From NCBI GenBank assembly GCA_020026175.1, contig JAHHQV010000040.1:1-26892 (forward strand): 26,892 nt of DNA, in the 5' to 3' direction. The translations under genes and the position numbers were made by a program. This document shows positions 7,445-16,341 of the stretch, in pieces. Numbering within the stretch: position 1 is the first letter of the stretch; each line of letters starts with the position of its first letter. The notes under the pieces are model-generated. The model saw only the letters and a program-made list of their open reading frames with translations. It did not search any database and had not been told where the DNA came from. The stretch is from Phocaeicola sp. (GTDB lineage: Bacteria > Bacteroidota > Bacteroidia > Bacteroidales > Bacteroidaceae).

Positions 7445-8692
7445 ATGGCTGTAATTAAACCATTTAAAGGTATTCGTCCTCCTAAGTCTATAGTAGGAGA
7501 TGTAGTGTCTCGTCCTTATGATGTATTGAACTCTGATGAAGCTCGCGCTGAAGCAGAAGGGAATGAGAAATCTCTATATCATATTATTAAACCGGAAATA
7601 GATTTTCCTGTAGGTACTGACGAGCATGATCCTGCCGTGTATGATAAGGCAGTGGAAAACTTCCGGATGTTTCAGGAAAAAGGATGGCTCGTTCAGGATG
7701 ACAAGGAAAATTATTATGTGTATGCACAGACTATGAACGGCAAGACTCAGTACGGACTGGTGGTGGGGGCTTATGTGCCAGACTATATGAATGGTGTCAT
7801 AAAAAAGCATGAACTTACCAGACGTGACAAAGAGGAAGACAGAATGAAGCATGTGAGGATAAATAATGCAAATATAGAGCCTGTGTTCTTTGCTTATCCT
7901 GACAATGAGGAACTGGATGCCATTGTGGCAAGATATACAGCTGAACCCCCAGAGTATGATTTCATTGCTCCGGGTGATGGCTTCGGCCATTCGTTTTGGA
8001 TTATAGATAAAGAAGAGGATATTGATAGAATCACTTCTGCTTTTGCCCGTATGCCGGCTCTTTATATAGCCGACGGACATCATAGAAGTGCTGCAGCTGC
8101 ACTGGTGGGTGCAGAAAATGCTAACCAGAATCCTAATCATAAAGGAAATGAGGAGTATAATTATTTTATGGCTGTTTGTTTTCCTGCTTCTCAACTTACT
8201 ATCATAGATTATAATAGGGTGGTGAAAGACTTGAACGGTCTTTCTTCTGAACAGTTTCTTTGTGCTTTGTATAAGCATTTTGATGTGGTTGAGAAAGGTA
8301 GTGAAGTGTATAAGCCCTCTGGATTGCATAACTTCTCGCTCTATATCGATGGTAAATGGTATAGCTTGAACGCCAAACCTGATACTTATGACGATAACGA
8401 TCCTATAGGTGTATTGGATGTTACTGTCTCGTCTCGCTTTATTCTGGATGAAATTTTGGGCATCAAGGATTTACGCTCTGACAAACGTATTGACTTTGTA
8501 GGAGGTATCCGAGGCTTGGAAGAACTGAAAAGAAGGGTTGACAGCGGAGAAATGGCTATGGCATTGGCTCTTTATCCTGTGTCAATGAAACAGTTGATGG
8601 ATATTGCTGATACAGGAAATATAATGCCGCCAAAAACTACTTGGTTTGAACCGAAACTTCGCTCAGGTTTGATTATACACAGCTTGAATTAG
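7445..8692 (+). CDS. DUF1015 family protein in serine-biosynthesis operon
   Basis: This 415-residue protein belongs to the DUF1015 family, whose biochemical role is not established as far as I know. The start (KPFKGIRPPKSI, then VSRPYDVLNSDEA) and the central IADGHHRSAAAA with the Asp210-Gly-His-His-Arg-Ser215 cluster are family hallmarks; the histidines look like a catalytic or metal site. No signal peptide or membrane segment is seen, so it is probably cytoplasmic. It lies 56 bases downstream of serA on the same strand with no terminator in between, and a strong terminator follows it. Co-transcription with serC-serA is inferred, suggesting a role in serine or 3-phosphoglycerate metabolism. 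Confidence 0.88.
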   Translation: MAVIKPFKGIRPPKSIVGDVVSRPYDVLNSDEARAEAEGNEKSLYHIIKPEIDFPVGTDEHDPAVYDKAVENFRMFQEKGWLVQDDKENYYVYAQTMNGKTQYGLVVGAYVPDYMNGVIKKHELTRRDKEEDRMKHVRINNANIEPVFFAYPDNEELDAIVARYTAEPPEYDFIAPGDGFGHSFWIIDKEEDIDRITSAFARMPALYIADGHHRSAAAALVGAENANQNPNHKGNEEYNYFMAVCFPASQLTIIDYNRVVKDLNGLSSEQFLCALYKHFDVVEKGSEVYKPSGLHNFSLYIDGKWYSLNAKPDTYDDNDPIGVLDVTVSSRFILDEILGIKDLRSDKRIDFVGGIRGLEELKRRVDSGEMAMALALYPVSMKQLMDIADTGNIMPPKTTWFEPKLRSGLIIHSLN

Positions 8693-8721
8693 ATTTTTGA
8701 CTGAGCTTGTCGATTATTCAG

Positions 8722-8774
8722 AAAGGTACAATGAATGTTTTCTTTTCTTAAGGAAAATGTTTATTGTACCTTTT
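8722..8774 (+). terminator. Rho-independent terminator of the serC-serA-DUF1015 operon
   Basis: The inverted repeat AAAGGTACAAT (8722-8732) / ATTGTACCTTT (8763-8773) encloses a second complementary pair, TTTTC / GAAAA, giving a long interrupted stem. The T-rich right edge, about 30 bases after the DUF1015 stop, acts as the U tract. The A-rich left arm would let it work in both directions. Confidence 0.8.
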
Positions 8775-8801
8775 ATTATAAAAAATAGTCTAAATATTAT
8801 A

Positions 8802-8837
8802 TTTGTTTTCTTATGACAATAAAATTTGTTATATTTG
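8802..8837 (+). promoter_or_regulatory. Putative promoter of the RND efflux operon
   Basis: A perfect -7 box TATATTTG lies at 8830-8837. Upstream candidates for the -33 element are TTTG at 8802-8805 (24 bases away) and TTTC at 8807-8810 (19 bases). The box is 24 bases before the ATG at 8862, so the leader would be short. Confidence 0.5.
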
Positions 8838-8861
8838 AATGTATAATAAATTTCAAAGGCA

Positions 8862-9935
8862 ATGAAAACTAATGTTACCACTTTGTTGTATATGGCTCTG
8901 ATGTTGGGCTGTATATCATGTAATAATACTAATAAGGAGAAAAATGATGTTCAGAAGGTAAGGATATGTAAAGTAGAGTCTGCTTCTGCAAACTCGTCAA
9001 TGCAATATCCTGGGCATGTAAAGGCTAAGCATGATATAAACCTTTCTTTCAAGGTGGCAGGCACTATAGAACGAATATTCCCTGCAAAAGGTGAATACGT
9101 AAGAAAAGGACAGTTGGTGGCTTTGCTTGATTCTTCAGATTATAGGATTCAACTTGATGCCACTGAAGCTGAGTATAAAAAGATAAAGGCTAAGGCAGAA
9201 CGTGTGATTTCGCTTTATAAAGAGAACGTAAGCACTCCTGATGATTATGACCAGGCAAGGTATGGATTGAAACAGATAACAGCCAAATTGGAAAATCATA
9301 GAAACCAGCTTGAATATACTCGTATGTATGCACCGTTTAGCGGATATGTGCAGGACTTGTATTTTGATGCTCATGAAACTGTAGGTGCTGGAATGCCTGT
9401 TGTATCTGTGGTGGAAGAGAATAATATGGAAGTGGAGATTAATCTTCCTGTAACGGATGTGATTGATAAGGCTGATATGCAGAAGGCTTATTGTAGGTTT
9501 GATGTATATCCTGATGAGGTGTTCCCTCTGGATATAGTTTCGGTAAACAGAAAAGCCAATTCGAACCAGCTATACTCTATGCGTCTGAGATTTATCGAAA
9601 AGGATATCAAGGGAAGGATTTATCCGGGTATGGTCAATATGGTGATTATAGAAAAGAATTCATCGGAAGAAGCAGGATTGTCTGTTCCTACAGGGGCTAT
9701 ATTCTATGAAGATGGTAGAAACTATGTAATGGTGTATGATAATGAAAACAAGACTGTGCGCAAGGTTCAGGTGGTTGTGACATTGCTGAAGAAAATAGGC
9801 ATGAGTATAGTGAGAAGTACAGATTTGAAATCGGGATTGTCTGTGGTCTATTCTGGTGCTAGAAACATAAAAGACGGTGAAAAGGTTGACATATTGCCTG
9901 AAGCCGGAAAATCTAATATTGGAGGTTTGTTATGA
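8862..9935 (+). CDS. RND efflux periplasmic adaptor (membrane fusion) lipoprotein
   Basis: The 357-residue protein links the RND pump to its outer-membrane channel across the periplasm. The N terminus is a lipoprotein signal with Cys17 (LMLGC), or less likely Cys20, as the lipid-attachment residue. The order is typical of the AcrA/HlyD_D23 class: a first half barrel-sandwich segment (LSFKVAGTIERI ... GEYVRKGQLVALLD), a helical hairpin of about 60 residues rich in Lys, Glu and Gln, the second half (YAPFSGYVQDL), then beta-barrel and membrane-proximal domains. It is the first gene of a three-gene operon and overlaps the pump gene by 4 bases (ATGA), implying translational coupling. Substrate is unknown and no local regulator is seen. 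Confidence 0.92.
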   Translation: MKTNVTTLLYMALMLGCISCNNTNKEKNDVQKVRICKVESASANSSMQYPGHVKAKHDINLSFKVAGTIERIFPAKGEYVRKGQLVALLDSSDYRIQLDATEAEYKKIKAKAERVISLYKENVSTPDDYDQARYGLKQITAKLENHRNQLEYTRMYAPFSGYVQDLYFDAHETVGAGMPVVSVVEENNMEVEINLPVTDVIDKADMQKAYCRFDVYPDEVFPLDIVSVNRKANSNQLYSMRLRFIEKDIKGRIYPGMVNMVIIEKNSSEEAGLSVPTGAIFYEDGRNYVMVYDNENKTVRKVQVVVTLLKKIGMSIVRSTDLKSGLSVVYSGARNIKDGEKVDILPEAGKSNIGGLL

Positions 9936-12900
9936 TAGATATAGGTCGTTTTGCTTTTGACAACAAGAAACTTATAAATTTCTTGATTTTTGTACTCCTG
10001 TTAGGAGGTAGCTTTGCTGCTTATGATATGAGTAAGCTTGAGGACCCTGAAATAAAGGTAAAGACAGCTTTGGTTGTAAGTACATATCCGGGGGCTTCGG
10101 CACATCAGGTGGAAATGGAGGTTACGGATGTTCTAGAAAAGAGTATCCGCTCTATGAACAATATCAGTTATGTGTCAAGCTATTCGTATAATGATATTTC
10201 TCTGATAGAGGTGGAACTTGAACCGATTGTTCCCGATGATGAGGTGGAACAGTATTGGGATTTGCTGAGAAGGAAGGTTGACGATGCTAGGGCAAGCTTG
10301 CCGGCTGGTGCTGTATCTATGGTGAAGGATGATTTTGGAAATGTATACGGCATGTTCTATGCTTTGGTGGGTGAAGGTCTGTCGGATAGAGAACTCTCGA
10401 ATTATGCTGAACTTGTAAAGCGTGAAGTAGGAGAGATAGATGGAGTGGACAGGGTAGAACTGTATGGCAAAAGGGAAGAGTGTATTAATATCAGCCTGCT
10501 GCAAGACAAGATGTCGAACTTGGGAGTGAGCCCGGCAGAAGTCCTTATGACTCTGACAAACCAGAACAAGACTGCTTATGCGGGATATTATAAGAACGGT
10601 TCAAACAGGATAAGAATAAATGTAGGTAATCGCTTTGACAATATTGACGATATAAGGAACCTTATTATAGAGGGGCATGAGGATGATTTGTTTTATCTGA
10701 AAGATATTGCTACTATTGAAAAAGACTATGAAGAGCCAGTAAGGAACGAATTGTTCTATGATGGCGAGACTGCATTGGGAATTTTGATTTCGGCCTCTTC
10801 TGAAGCTGATATAACAAAAGTGGGAAAGAAGGTGGAGAAACTGATGGCGGATTTAAAGTCGAAGGAATTTCCTGCCGGTGTGAGATGTGAAAAGGTTTTC
10901 AACCAGCCTGACCAGGTAAAAAACTCTCTTGGCACTTTTGTCATAAATCTTATAGAATCGGTAGCTATAGTGATTTTGATTCTTATGATTACTATGGGAC
11001 TGAGAAGTGGTATAATAATAGGTATCAGTTTGGTGACTATTGTGTTCGGAACTTTCATGATTCTGAATATGTTTGACGGAACTATGCAGAGGGTTTCGCT
11101 TGGTGCATTTGTTTTGGCCATGGGTATGCTGGTGGACAATGCAATAGTTATTGTAGATGGTATTTTGGTAGATATAAAGAAGGGTAAGGACAAACTTAGT
11201 GCATTGACTGATATAGGTAAACAGACGGCATTGCCTTTGCTTGGTGCAACCCTGATAGCTATAATAGCTTTCCTTCCTATATTCATGTCGCCGGATACGG
11301 CAGGAGTATATACACGCGATTTGTTTATTGTGCTTGCTGTGTCGCTTATGATAAGCTGGGTACTGGCCCTTACTCATGTACCTTTGATGGCTGGCAGGAT
11401 TCTTGTACCTAAATATGCCAATCTGAGTGACGGGAAATCCGAAAGTCTGTATGATGGAAAAATATATAAACTTCTTGGCAGAGTATTGACGTGGGGATTG
11501 AATCATAGGTTGTCTTTCACCATGATAATGATAGTGTTGTTGTTGTCATCGGTAATGGGATTTGGTTATATGAAGCAGGGTTTTTTCCCTGATATGGTTT
11601 ATAGTCAGATGTATCTTGAATATAAACTACCAGAAGGGAAAAACTATACTCAGGTACAATCTGAACTGACAGATATATCCGAATATCTGAAGACAAGAAA
11701 AGAAATTACACATATAACCATGTCTTCGGGTGGTGCTCCTGGAAGATATAATTTGGTGAGATGTATTCCTAATCCTTCTTTGTCGTACGGAGAACTTATC
11801 ATAGACTTCGAGTCGTCTGAGGCTTTGGAAGATAACATGAATGATATTCAAGATTATCTTACTGAAAACTATCCTGATGCTTATGTCAAGCTGAAAAGAT
11901 ATAATCTTATGTATAAGAAATATCCTATAGAAGTGATGTTTTCAGGACCAGACCCCGAAGTGCTACATCAGTTGTCGGATAGTGCAATGTCGGTGATGCA
12001 ACATTCAGACGATGTATGTGCTATTACTACCGACTGGGAACCAAGTGTACCAGTAATGACTATTAACTATACTCAGCCGGCTGCAAGAATGTTGGGATTG
12101 AGCAGGAGCGATGTCAGTATGTCTGTTCTGGCGGCTACGGAAGGTATTCCGGTGGGTTCTTTTTATGAGGGCATACACAGAAATAACATATATTTGAAGT
12201 CGGTTGATTATAACGGCAATTCTATAGACAATCTTCATGATGCTCAGATATTTCCATCTCTGCCAGCTTTGTCTATGTTGTTAAGCGATAAAGTACTTAC
12301 ACAGTTGAAGACAGGAACTCTTGACAAGGGAGAGCTGATTTCATCATTGATGGCTTCCACTCCGTTGAAACAGATTTGCAATGGTATAGATATACAGTGG
12401 GAATCGCCTGTAGTTCCACGATACAACGGTCAGCGTTGCCAGCGAGTTCAGTGTTCTCCTGCTCCGGGAGTGGAAACCGAGAAAGCACGACTTGCAATAG
12501 CCGAAAAGATTGAGGCTATAAATCTGCCTGTAGGCTACAAAATGGAATGGCAGGGAGAAAAAAGCGCTAGTACAGAATCAATGCGTTACCTGTTCAAGAG
12601 TTTCCCTTTGGCTATAATAATGATGATATCTATATTGATATTGCTGTTTAAGGATTACAAGAAACCTATGATTATCTTCTGTTGCGTACCTCTTGTGATG
12701 GTGGGAGTTATAATCTCCATGCTGATAACAGGCAAGGTATTCAATTTCGTGGCTATAGTAGGAAGTCTCGGACTGATAGGAATGATTATAAAGAACGGTA
12801 TTGTACTGATGGACGAAATTTCGTTGCGCATAAGAGAAGGGGAAGAACCAAAGTCTGCGCTTATAAGTTCTTCTATGAGCAGATTGAGACCTGTATCTAT

Positions 12901-13057
12901 GGCGTCACTGACTACGGTTCTTGGTATGTTTCCGTTGTTGTCGGATGCTATGTTTGGCTCTTTGGCTGCGTCTGTTATCGGCGGACTTATTTTTGGGACT
13001 GTAATAACCCTGCTTTACATTCCTGTTTTGTTTTCTTTGTTCTTCAAAATCAAATAA
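9932..13057 (+). CDS. RND efflux transporter permease, inner membrane (AcrB/HAE-like)
   Basis: The 1041-residue pump has the normal RND length and duplicated plan: one N-terminal membrane helix (LINFLIFVLLLGGSFAAY), a large periplasmic loop, a helix bundle, a second loop and a second bundle. Proton-relay residues are visible: transmembrane segment 4 reads MLVDNAIVIVD with Asp402-Asn403, so only one of the two aspartates of AcrB is retained; the segment 10 lysine is Lys954 in IIKNGIVLMDE. A single Asp with Asn is common in related pumps, so activity is not in doubt. The family exports drugs, dyes or other amphiphiles by proton antiport; the substrate cannot be read from sequence. It overlaps the adaptor gene and is followed after 9 bases by the channel gene. 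Confidence 0.94.
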   Translation: MIDIGRFAFDNKKLINFLIFVLLLGGSFAAYDMSKLEDPEIKVKTALVVSTYPGASAHQVEMEVTDVLEKSIRSMNNISYVSSYSYNDISLIEVELEPIVPDDEVEQYWDLLRRKVDDARASLPAGAVSMVKDDFGNVYGMFYALVGEGLSDRELSNYAELVKREVGEIDGVDRVELYGKREECINISLLQDKMSNLGVSPAEVLMTLTNQNKTAYAGYYKNGSNRIRINVGNRFDNIDDIRNLIIEGHEDDLFYLKDIATIEKDYEEPVRNELFYDGETALGILISASSEADITKVGKKVEKLMADLKSKEFPAGVRCEKVFNQPDQVKNSLGTFVINLIESVAIVILILMITMGLRSGIIIGISLVTIVFGTFMILNMFDGTMQRVSLGAFVLAMGMLVDNAIVIVDGILVDIKKGKDKLSALTDIGKQTALPLLGATLIAIIAFLPIFMSPDTAGVYTRDLFIVLAVSLMISWVLALTHVPLMAGRILVPKYANLSDGKSESLYDGKIYKLLGRVLTWGLNHRLSFTMIMIVLLLSSVMGFGYMKQGFFPDMVYSQMYLEYKLPEGKNYTQVQSELTDISEYLKTRKEITHITMSSGGAPGRYNLVRCIPNPSLSYGELIIDFESSEALEDNMNDIQDYLTENYPDAYVKLKRYNLMYKKYPIEVMFSGPDPEVLHQLSDSAMSVMQHSDDVCAITTDWEPSVPVMTINYTQPAARMLGLSRSDVSMSVLAATEGIPVGSFYEGIHRNNIYLKSVDYNGNSIDNLHDAQIFPSLPALSMLLSDKVLTQLKTGTLDKGELISSLMASTPLKQICNGIDIQWESPVVPRYNGQRCQRVQCSPAPGVETEKARLAIAEKIEAINLPVGYKMEWQGEKSASTESMRYLFKSFPLAIIMMISILILLFKDYKKPMIIFCCVPLVMVGVIISMLITGKVFNFVAIVGSLGLIGMIIKNGIVLMDEISLRIREGEEPKSALISSSMSRLRPVSMASLTTVLGMFPLLSDAMFGSLAASVIGGLIFGTVITLLYIPVLFSLFFKIK

Positions 13058-13066
13058 AAGGCGATT

Positions 13067-14434
13067 ATGAAAAAAAGAATATATTTATTGTTATTGTTGT
13101 CTGCTCCTTTTGGTGCAAACGTTATGTATTCTCAAAATTTGTTGACTTTGAGCGAATGTCAGGAAATGGCATTGAAATACAACAAGGATATTGAATCATC
13201 GAAGAAGCAGACGCTATCTGCCAACTATATACTGAAAAGTATGAAAGGAAATTACTTTCCTGATATATCGTTGAATGGAACCGGAGTATATAATACCGGT
13301 GACGGGTCGTTGGTATTTCCTGGTGGTAATCTTCCTATATTCAAACCAGGTCCTGCGGGGATACCTTTGCCAGACAACAGTTTTGCCTTCTTTCCTGATA
13401 TGAATATCAAATATGATACAGACCTTATATACATGGCAGGTGTAAGGCTGAAACAGCCTTTGTATATGGGTGGAAAGATAATGGCAGGACATAAACTTGC
13501 TTCCATAGGCAGAGATATAGCATTGCTCAATGAAGAGAAAACTTCGTCTGCTATAATTTATGAAGTAGGAGTGGCTTACACACAGTTGTTGAAGGCACAA
13601 GAAATGTATAAAATATCGGAGAAATATTTTGCTCTTGTAAAGGAACTTCTAGGTAATGTGGAAAGTGCAAACAAACAGGGTATGAAGCCGATGAATGATG
13701 TGCTGAAAGTGAAAGTAAGATATAATGATGCAAGACTTTCAGTACAGAGAGCCAAGAATGCAAGAAAACTGGCATCGATGAATCTCTGTCATTACATAGG
13801 AAAACCGTTGTTGGAGGAACTGACGGTATCGTCCGAATTTGGTCTTACTGACGTAGTGTCTGACAAACCTAGAGATATAAGTAACAGATCTGAATTTAAA
13901 ATGCTGGACAAGCAGATATGTGCAGCCCGTCAGCAACTGAAGATTGACAGAAGTAGCATGTTGCCAAATGTAGGACTGATAGGCGATTTCAGTTATGCTC
14001 ATGGACTGAAGATAAACAACACTCCTTTGTTCGATGGGACGTCGTTCTCGGTATTGCTGAATGTTTCGGTTCCGTTGTTTCATTTTGGAGAAAGAAAGAA
14101 TAAAGTAAATGCTACAAAGGCAAAGATTGAACAACTTCGTCTGGAGAAAGAAAGCCTTAACGAGAAAATGTGGCTGGAACTTACACAGGCCGAAAACAAG
14201 TTCAACGAATCGAAACTGGAGTGTGAACTTTCTGATGAAACCTTACAGCAAGCTACAGAAAATCTTAAAGTATTCGAGAAAAGCTATAGTGTGGGAATGG
14301 CTACTTTGACAGATTATCTTGAAGCGCAACTCCTGTGGCAGCAGGCTTACGAAAAGCATGTAGACTCGTATGCACAGCGTATATTGAACTATATAGGCTA
14401 TCAGAAAGCTTCCGGAGAATTGCTCCATCAATGA
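13067..14434 (+). CDS. TolC-family outer-membrane efflux channel
   Basis: This 455-residue protein is the outer-membrane component of the pump. A cleavable signal peptide (KKRIYLLLLLSAPFG, cleavage near residue 22) precedes LTLSECQEMALKYN, the typical start of TolC repeats. Two long helical regions follow, with repeat-like segments (VGVAYTQLLKAQEMY, and near the end VGMATLTDYLEAQLLWQQAY). The second has the usual ending of the family. It starts 9 bases after the pump gene and closes the adaptor-pump-channel operon. No clear terminator was found after it; a promoter candidate for the next gene lies directly downstream. Confidence 0.92.
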   Translation: MKKRIYLLLLLSAPFGANVMYSQNLLTLSECQEMALKYNKDIESSKKQTLSANYILKSMKGNYFPDISLNGTGVYNTGDGSLVFPGGNLPIFKPGPAGIPLPDNSFAFFPDMNIKYDTDLIYMAGVRLKQPLYMGGKIMAGHKLASIGRDIALLNEEKTSSAIIYEVGVAYTQLLKAQEMYKISEKYFALVKELLGNVESANKQGMKPMNDVLKVKVRYNDARLSVQRAKNARKLASMNLCHYIGKPLLEELTVSSEFGLTDVVSDKPRDISNRSEFKMLDKQICAARQQLKIDRSSMLPNVGLIGDFSYAHGLKINNTPLFDGTSFSVLLNVSVPLFHFGERKNKVNATKAKIEQLRLEKESLNEKMWLELTQAENKFNESKLECELSDETLQQATENLKVFEKSYSVGMATLTDYLEAQLLWQQAYEKHVDSYAQRILNYIGYQKASGELLHQ

Positions 14435-14450
14435 TTTTGTTGTATTTTTG
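14420..14450 (+). promoter_or_regulatory. Putative promoter of the IMPACT-family gene
   Basis: A perfect -7 box TATTTTTG lies at 14443-14450, and TTG at 14420-14422 is 20 bases upstream, overlapping the end of the channel gene. The start codon at 14473 is 22 bases downstream. A short inverted repeat (TGTATT / AATACA, 14441-14457) covers the -7 box and may be accidental. Confidence 0.45.
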
Positions 14451-14472
14451 TAATACATTATATTAACGCAAC

Positions 14473-15084
14473 ATGTTACAAGAAGATACTTATAAAACGA
14501 TAGAAGAAATATCAGAATCTATATATACAGAAAAGAGAAGTAAATTTATAGCCATAGCTTTGCCTGTACGCACGGTAGAGGAAGTAAAATCATATCTTGA
14601 GGAATATCAGAAAAAATATTACGATGCGCGTCATGTCTGTTATGCCTATATGCTTGGTGCAGAGCGTAAGGATTTTAGGGCTAATGACAACGGAGAACCT
14701 TCTGGCACAGCCGGACGTCCTATCTTGGGACAGATAAACTCATTCGAGCTGACAGATATACTGGTTATAGTAGTAAGATATTTTGGAGGTATAAAATTAG
14801 GAACAAGCGGATTGATAGTGGCTTATAAGACTGCTGCAGCTCAGGCATTGGAGGAAGCTCTTGTGATAGAAAAGACAGTGGACGAAGATGTTTCCTTTGC
14901 ATTCGAATATCCTTTTATGAATGATGTGATGAGAATAGTAAAAGAAGAGGGTCCCGAAATTTTAGGTCAGTCGTATGATATGGACTGTTTTATGACACTT
15001 AGGATAAGAAAATCCTCAATGCCGAAGTTGAGGTCGCGCTTGGAAAAAGTCGATACATTGCGTTTCCCTGAAGAAGAATCATAG
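14473..15084 (+). CDS. IMPACT/YigZ family protein
   Basis: The 203-residue protein belongs to the UPF0029 family (bacterial YigZ, eukaryotic IMPACT). Signatures seen: YDARHVCYAYMLG (about residues 50-62), NDNGEPSGTAGRP (about 72-84) and VVRYFGGIKLGTSGL (about 98-112). The C-terminal half (VDEDVSFAFEYPFMN onward) fits the ferredoxin-like second domain of YigZ. Length is standard. Eukaryotic IMPACT modulates GCN1/GCN2; the bacterial role is not clearly known. No signal peptide or membrane segment is present, so it should be cytoplasmic. It is probably monocistronic: the lipoprotein gene starts 78 bases later. Confidence 0.9.
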   Translation: MLQEDTYKTIEEISESIYTEKRSKFIAIALPVRTVEEVKSYLEEYQKKYYDARHVCYAYMLGAERKDFRANDNGEPSGTAGRPILGQINSFELTDILVIVVRYFGGIKLGTSGLIVAYKTAAAQALEEALVIEKTVDEDVSFAFEYPFMNDVMRIVKEEGPEILGQSYDMDCFMTLRIRKSSMPKLRSRLEKVDTLRFPEEES

Positions 15085-15162
15085 CATTAAGTATATATAA
15101 AACAGAATATCAACACAGAACCGTAAGTAGCGGTTGGGCAGATAGTAATAAAGATTGGGGTT

Positions 15163-16188
15163 ATGAAGTCGGTCATTCCAAATATCATATTTCTTTTACT
15201 CACCTTGACAGGATGCGGGAAAAGACTGAAAGAGCAGGTCTCGGTATCTGCCCAAGTAAATCAGTTGCTCGAATTTTCGTTAGATTCATACACTTCCCAA
15301 TCTCAATCAGTCATTTCCACATCACAAAGCATATCAATGTCGAAAGATTTATTGTACGACAAATATACATTGAAGGATGTATATCCGTATGGAGATACGG
15401 TGCGTACCATAAAATGGCAAGCAATACGAAAATGCCTGTTTTTCATTGACAATGTAGATCTCAGTTCCTCACGCTGGTGCATATTACAAAATTACAAGAA
15501 TCTCAATACAGAGGCCCCTTTGGTAAAGACATTCGTAAGAAACGAGTATTCAAGAATATCCGATACTTTGGGTGTAGAGAGATACCAGTCGGTACCATTA
15601 TATATTCAATCGGATACCATAACCCCAGTGCGATATGGGAGAGACGGCACTTTATGCAGGTATATAAAGCATAAAGGAGATTTCTGTATGATACGTCCGC
15701 TTACCGATACAGAAGACTGGCTTGTGCCAGAGCGTTATATAAAGATGCTTAAAAAAACTCCCGATTTAAATCATGTGATTTTTGTAGATAGAGGAAATCA
15801 GAATATTGCCACATTAGAACGCATATCGAAGGCAGAATGGAAAATCAGAAGTGTAAATCCTGCTACAACTGGGAGACATGCTCCTCCATATGCTCAAGAA
15901 ACGCCGTTGGGAACTTATCTTCTGCAGCAGAAGAAAGAAAAGATGTATTTCCTGAAAGACGGTTCTATGGAGATGGGAGGGTATGCTCCGTATGCAAGCC
16001 GTTTTACAAATGGTGCATACATTCACGGTGTACCTGTAAATGCTCCTGCCACGAAAATGATAGAATACAGCTGGAGCCTTGGCACGGTTCCACGCTCGCA
16101 TATGTGTGTACGCAATGCTACGTCACACTCTAAGTTTATATTCGATTGGGCTCCGTTAGAGAATTCCCTGGTAGTAGTGATAGAATAA
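15163..16188 (+). CDS. L,D-transpeptidase family lipoprotein (YkuD domain)
   Basis: The 341-residue product has a lipoprotein signal (IIFLLLTLTGC, Cys18) and a C-terminal YkuD-like catalytic domain. That domain begins near GTYLLQQKKEKMYFL, then shows GAYIHGVPVN with His288-Gly289 and RSHMCVRN with Ser312, Cys315 and Arg317, the His/Cys/Arg pattern of L,D-transpeptidases. Such enzymes form 3-3 crosslinks in peptidoglycan or attach proteins to it. The usual SHGC is SHMC, keeping the nucleophile. The 250 residues before the domain show no recognised fold, though IHGVP and CMIRPLTDTEDW segments suggest an SH3-like or family-specific part. It would sit in the periplasm tethered to a membrane. A second, unrelated YkuD gene follows after 153 bases. 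Confidence 0.85.
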   Translation: MKSVIPNIIFLLLTLTGCGKRLKEQVSVSAQVNQLLEFSLDSYTSQSQSVISTSQSISMSKDLLYDKYTLKDVYPYGDTVRTIKWQAIRKCLFFIDNVDLSSSRWCILQNYKNLNTEAPLVKTFVRNEYSRISDTLGVERYQSVPLYIQSDTITPVRYGRDGTLCRYIKHKGDFCMIRPLTDTEDWLVPERYIKMLKKTPDLNHVIFVDRGNQNIATLERISKAEWKIRSVNPATTGRHAPPYAQETPLGTYLLQQKKEKMYFLKDGSMEMGGYAPYASRFTNGAYIHGVPVNAPATKMIEYSWSLGTVPRSHMCVRNATSHSKFIFDWAPLENSLVVVIE

Positions 16189-16293
16189 AAATCAGATACT
16201 CACCAATGTCTGTATATTACACATTATATCGAGCGATAACATCTTATTTGCTTTTTTAACTCTCTGAATACCAGACGTGTTGTCAGGAATAAG

Positions 16294-16301
16294 TATCTTT
16301 G
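16294..16301 (+). promoter_or_regulatory. Putative -7 box before the second L,D-transpeptidase-like gene
   Basis: TATCTTTG matches TAnnTTTG exactly and lies 40 bases before the ATG at 16342. No good -33 element is found at the expected distance, so this is weak. Confidence 0.35.
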
Positions 16302-16341
16302 CCACCGATCATTTATAATTTTACGTAGATAGAGAGAATTT

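Noticed and set aside
12682..13194. Plus-strand ORF of 170 codons overlapping pump and channel genes
   Set aside because: It is an alternative frame over the end of the RND pump and the start of the TolC-like gene, with no domain, and Cys/Arg/Tyr-rich composition of a shadow.
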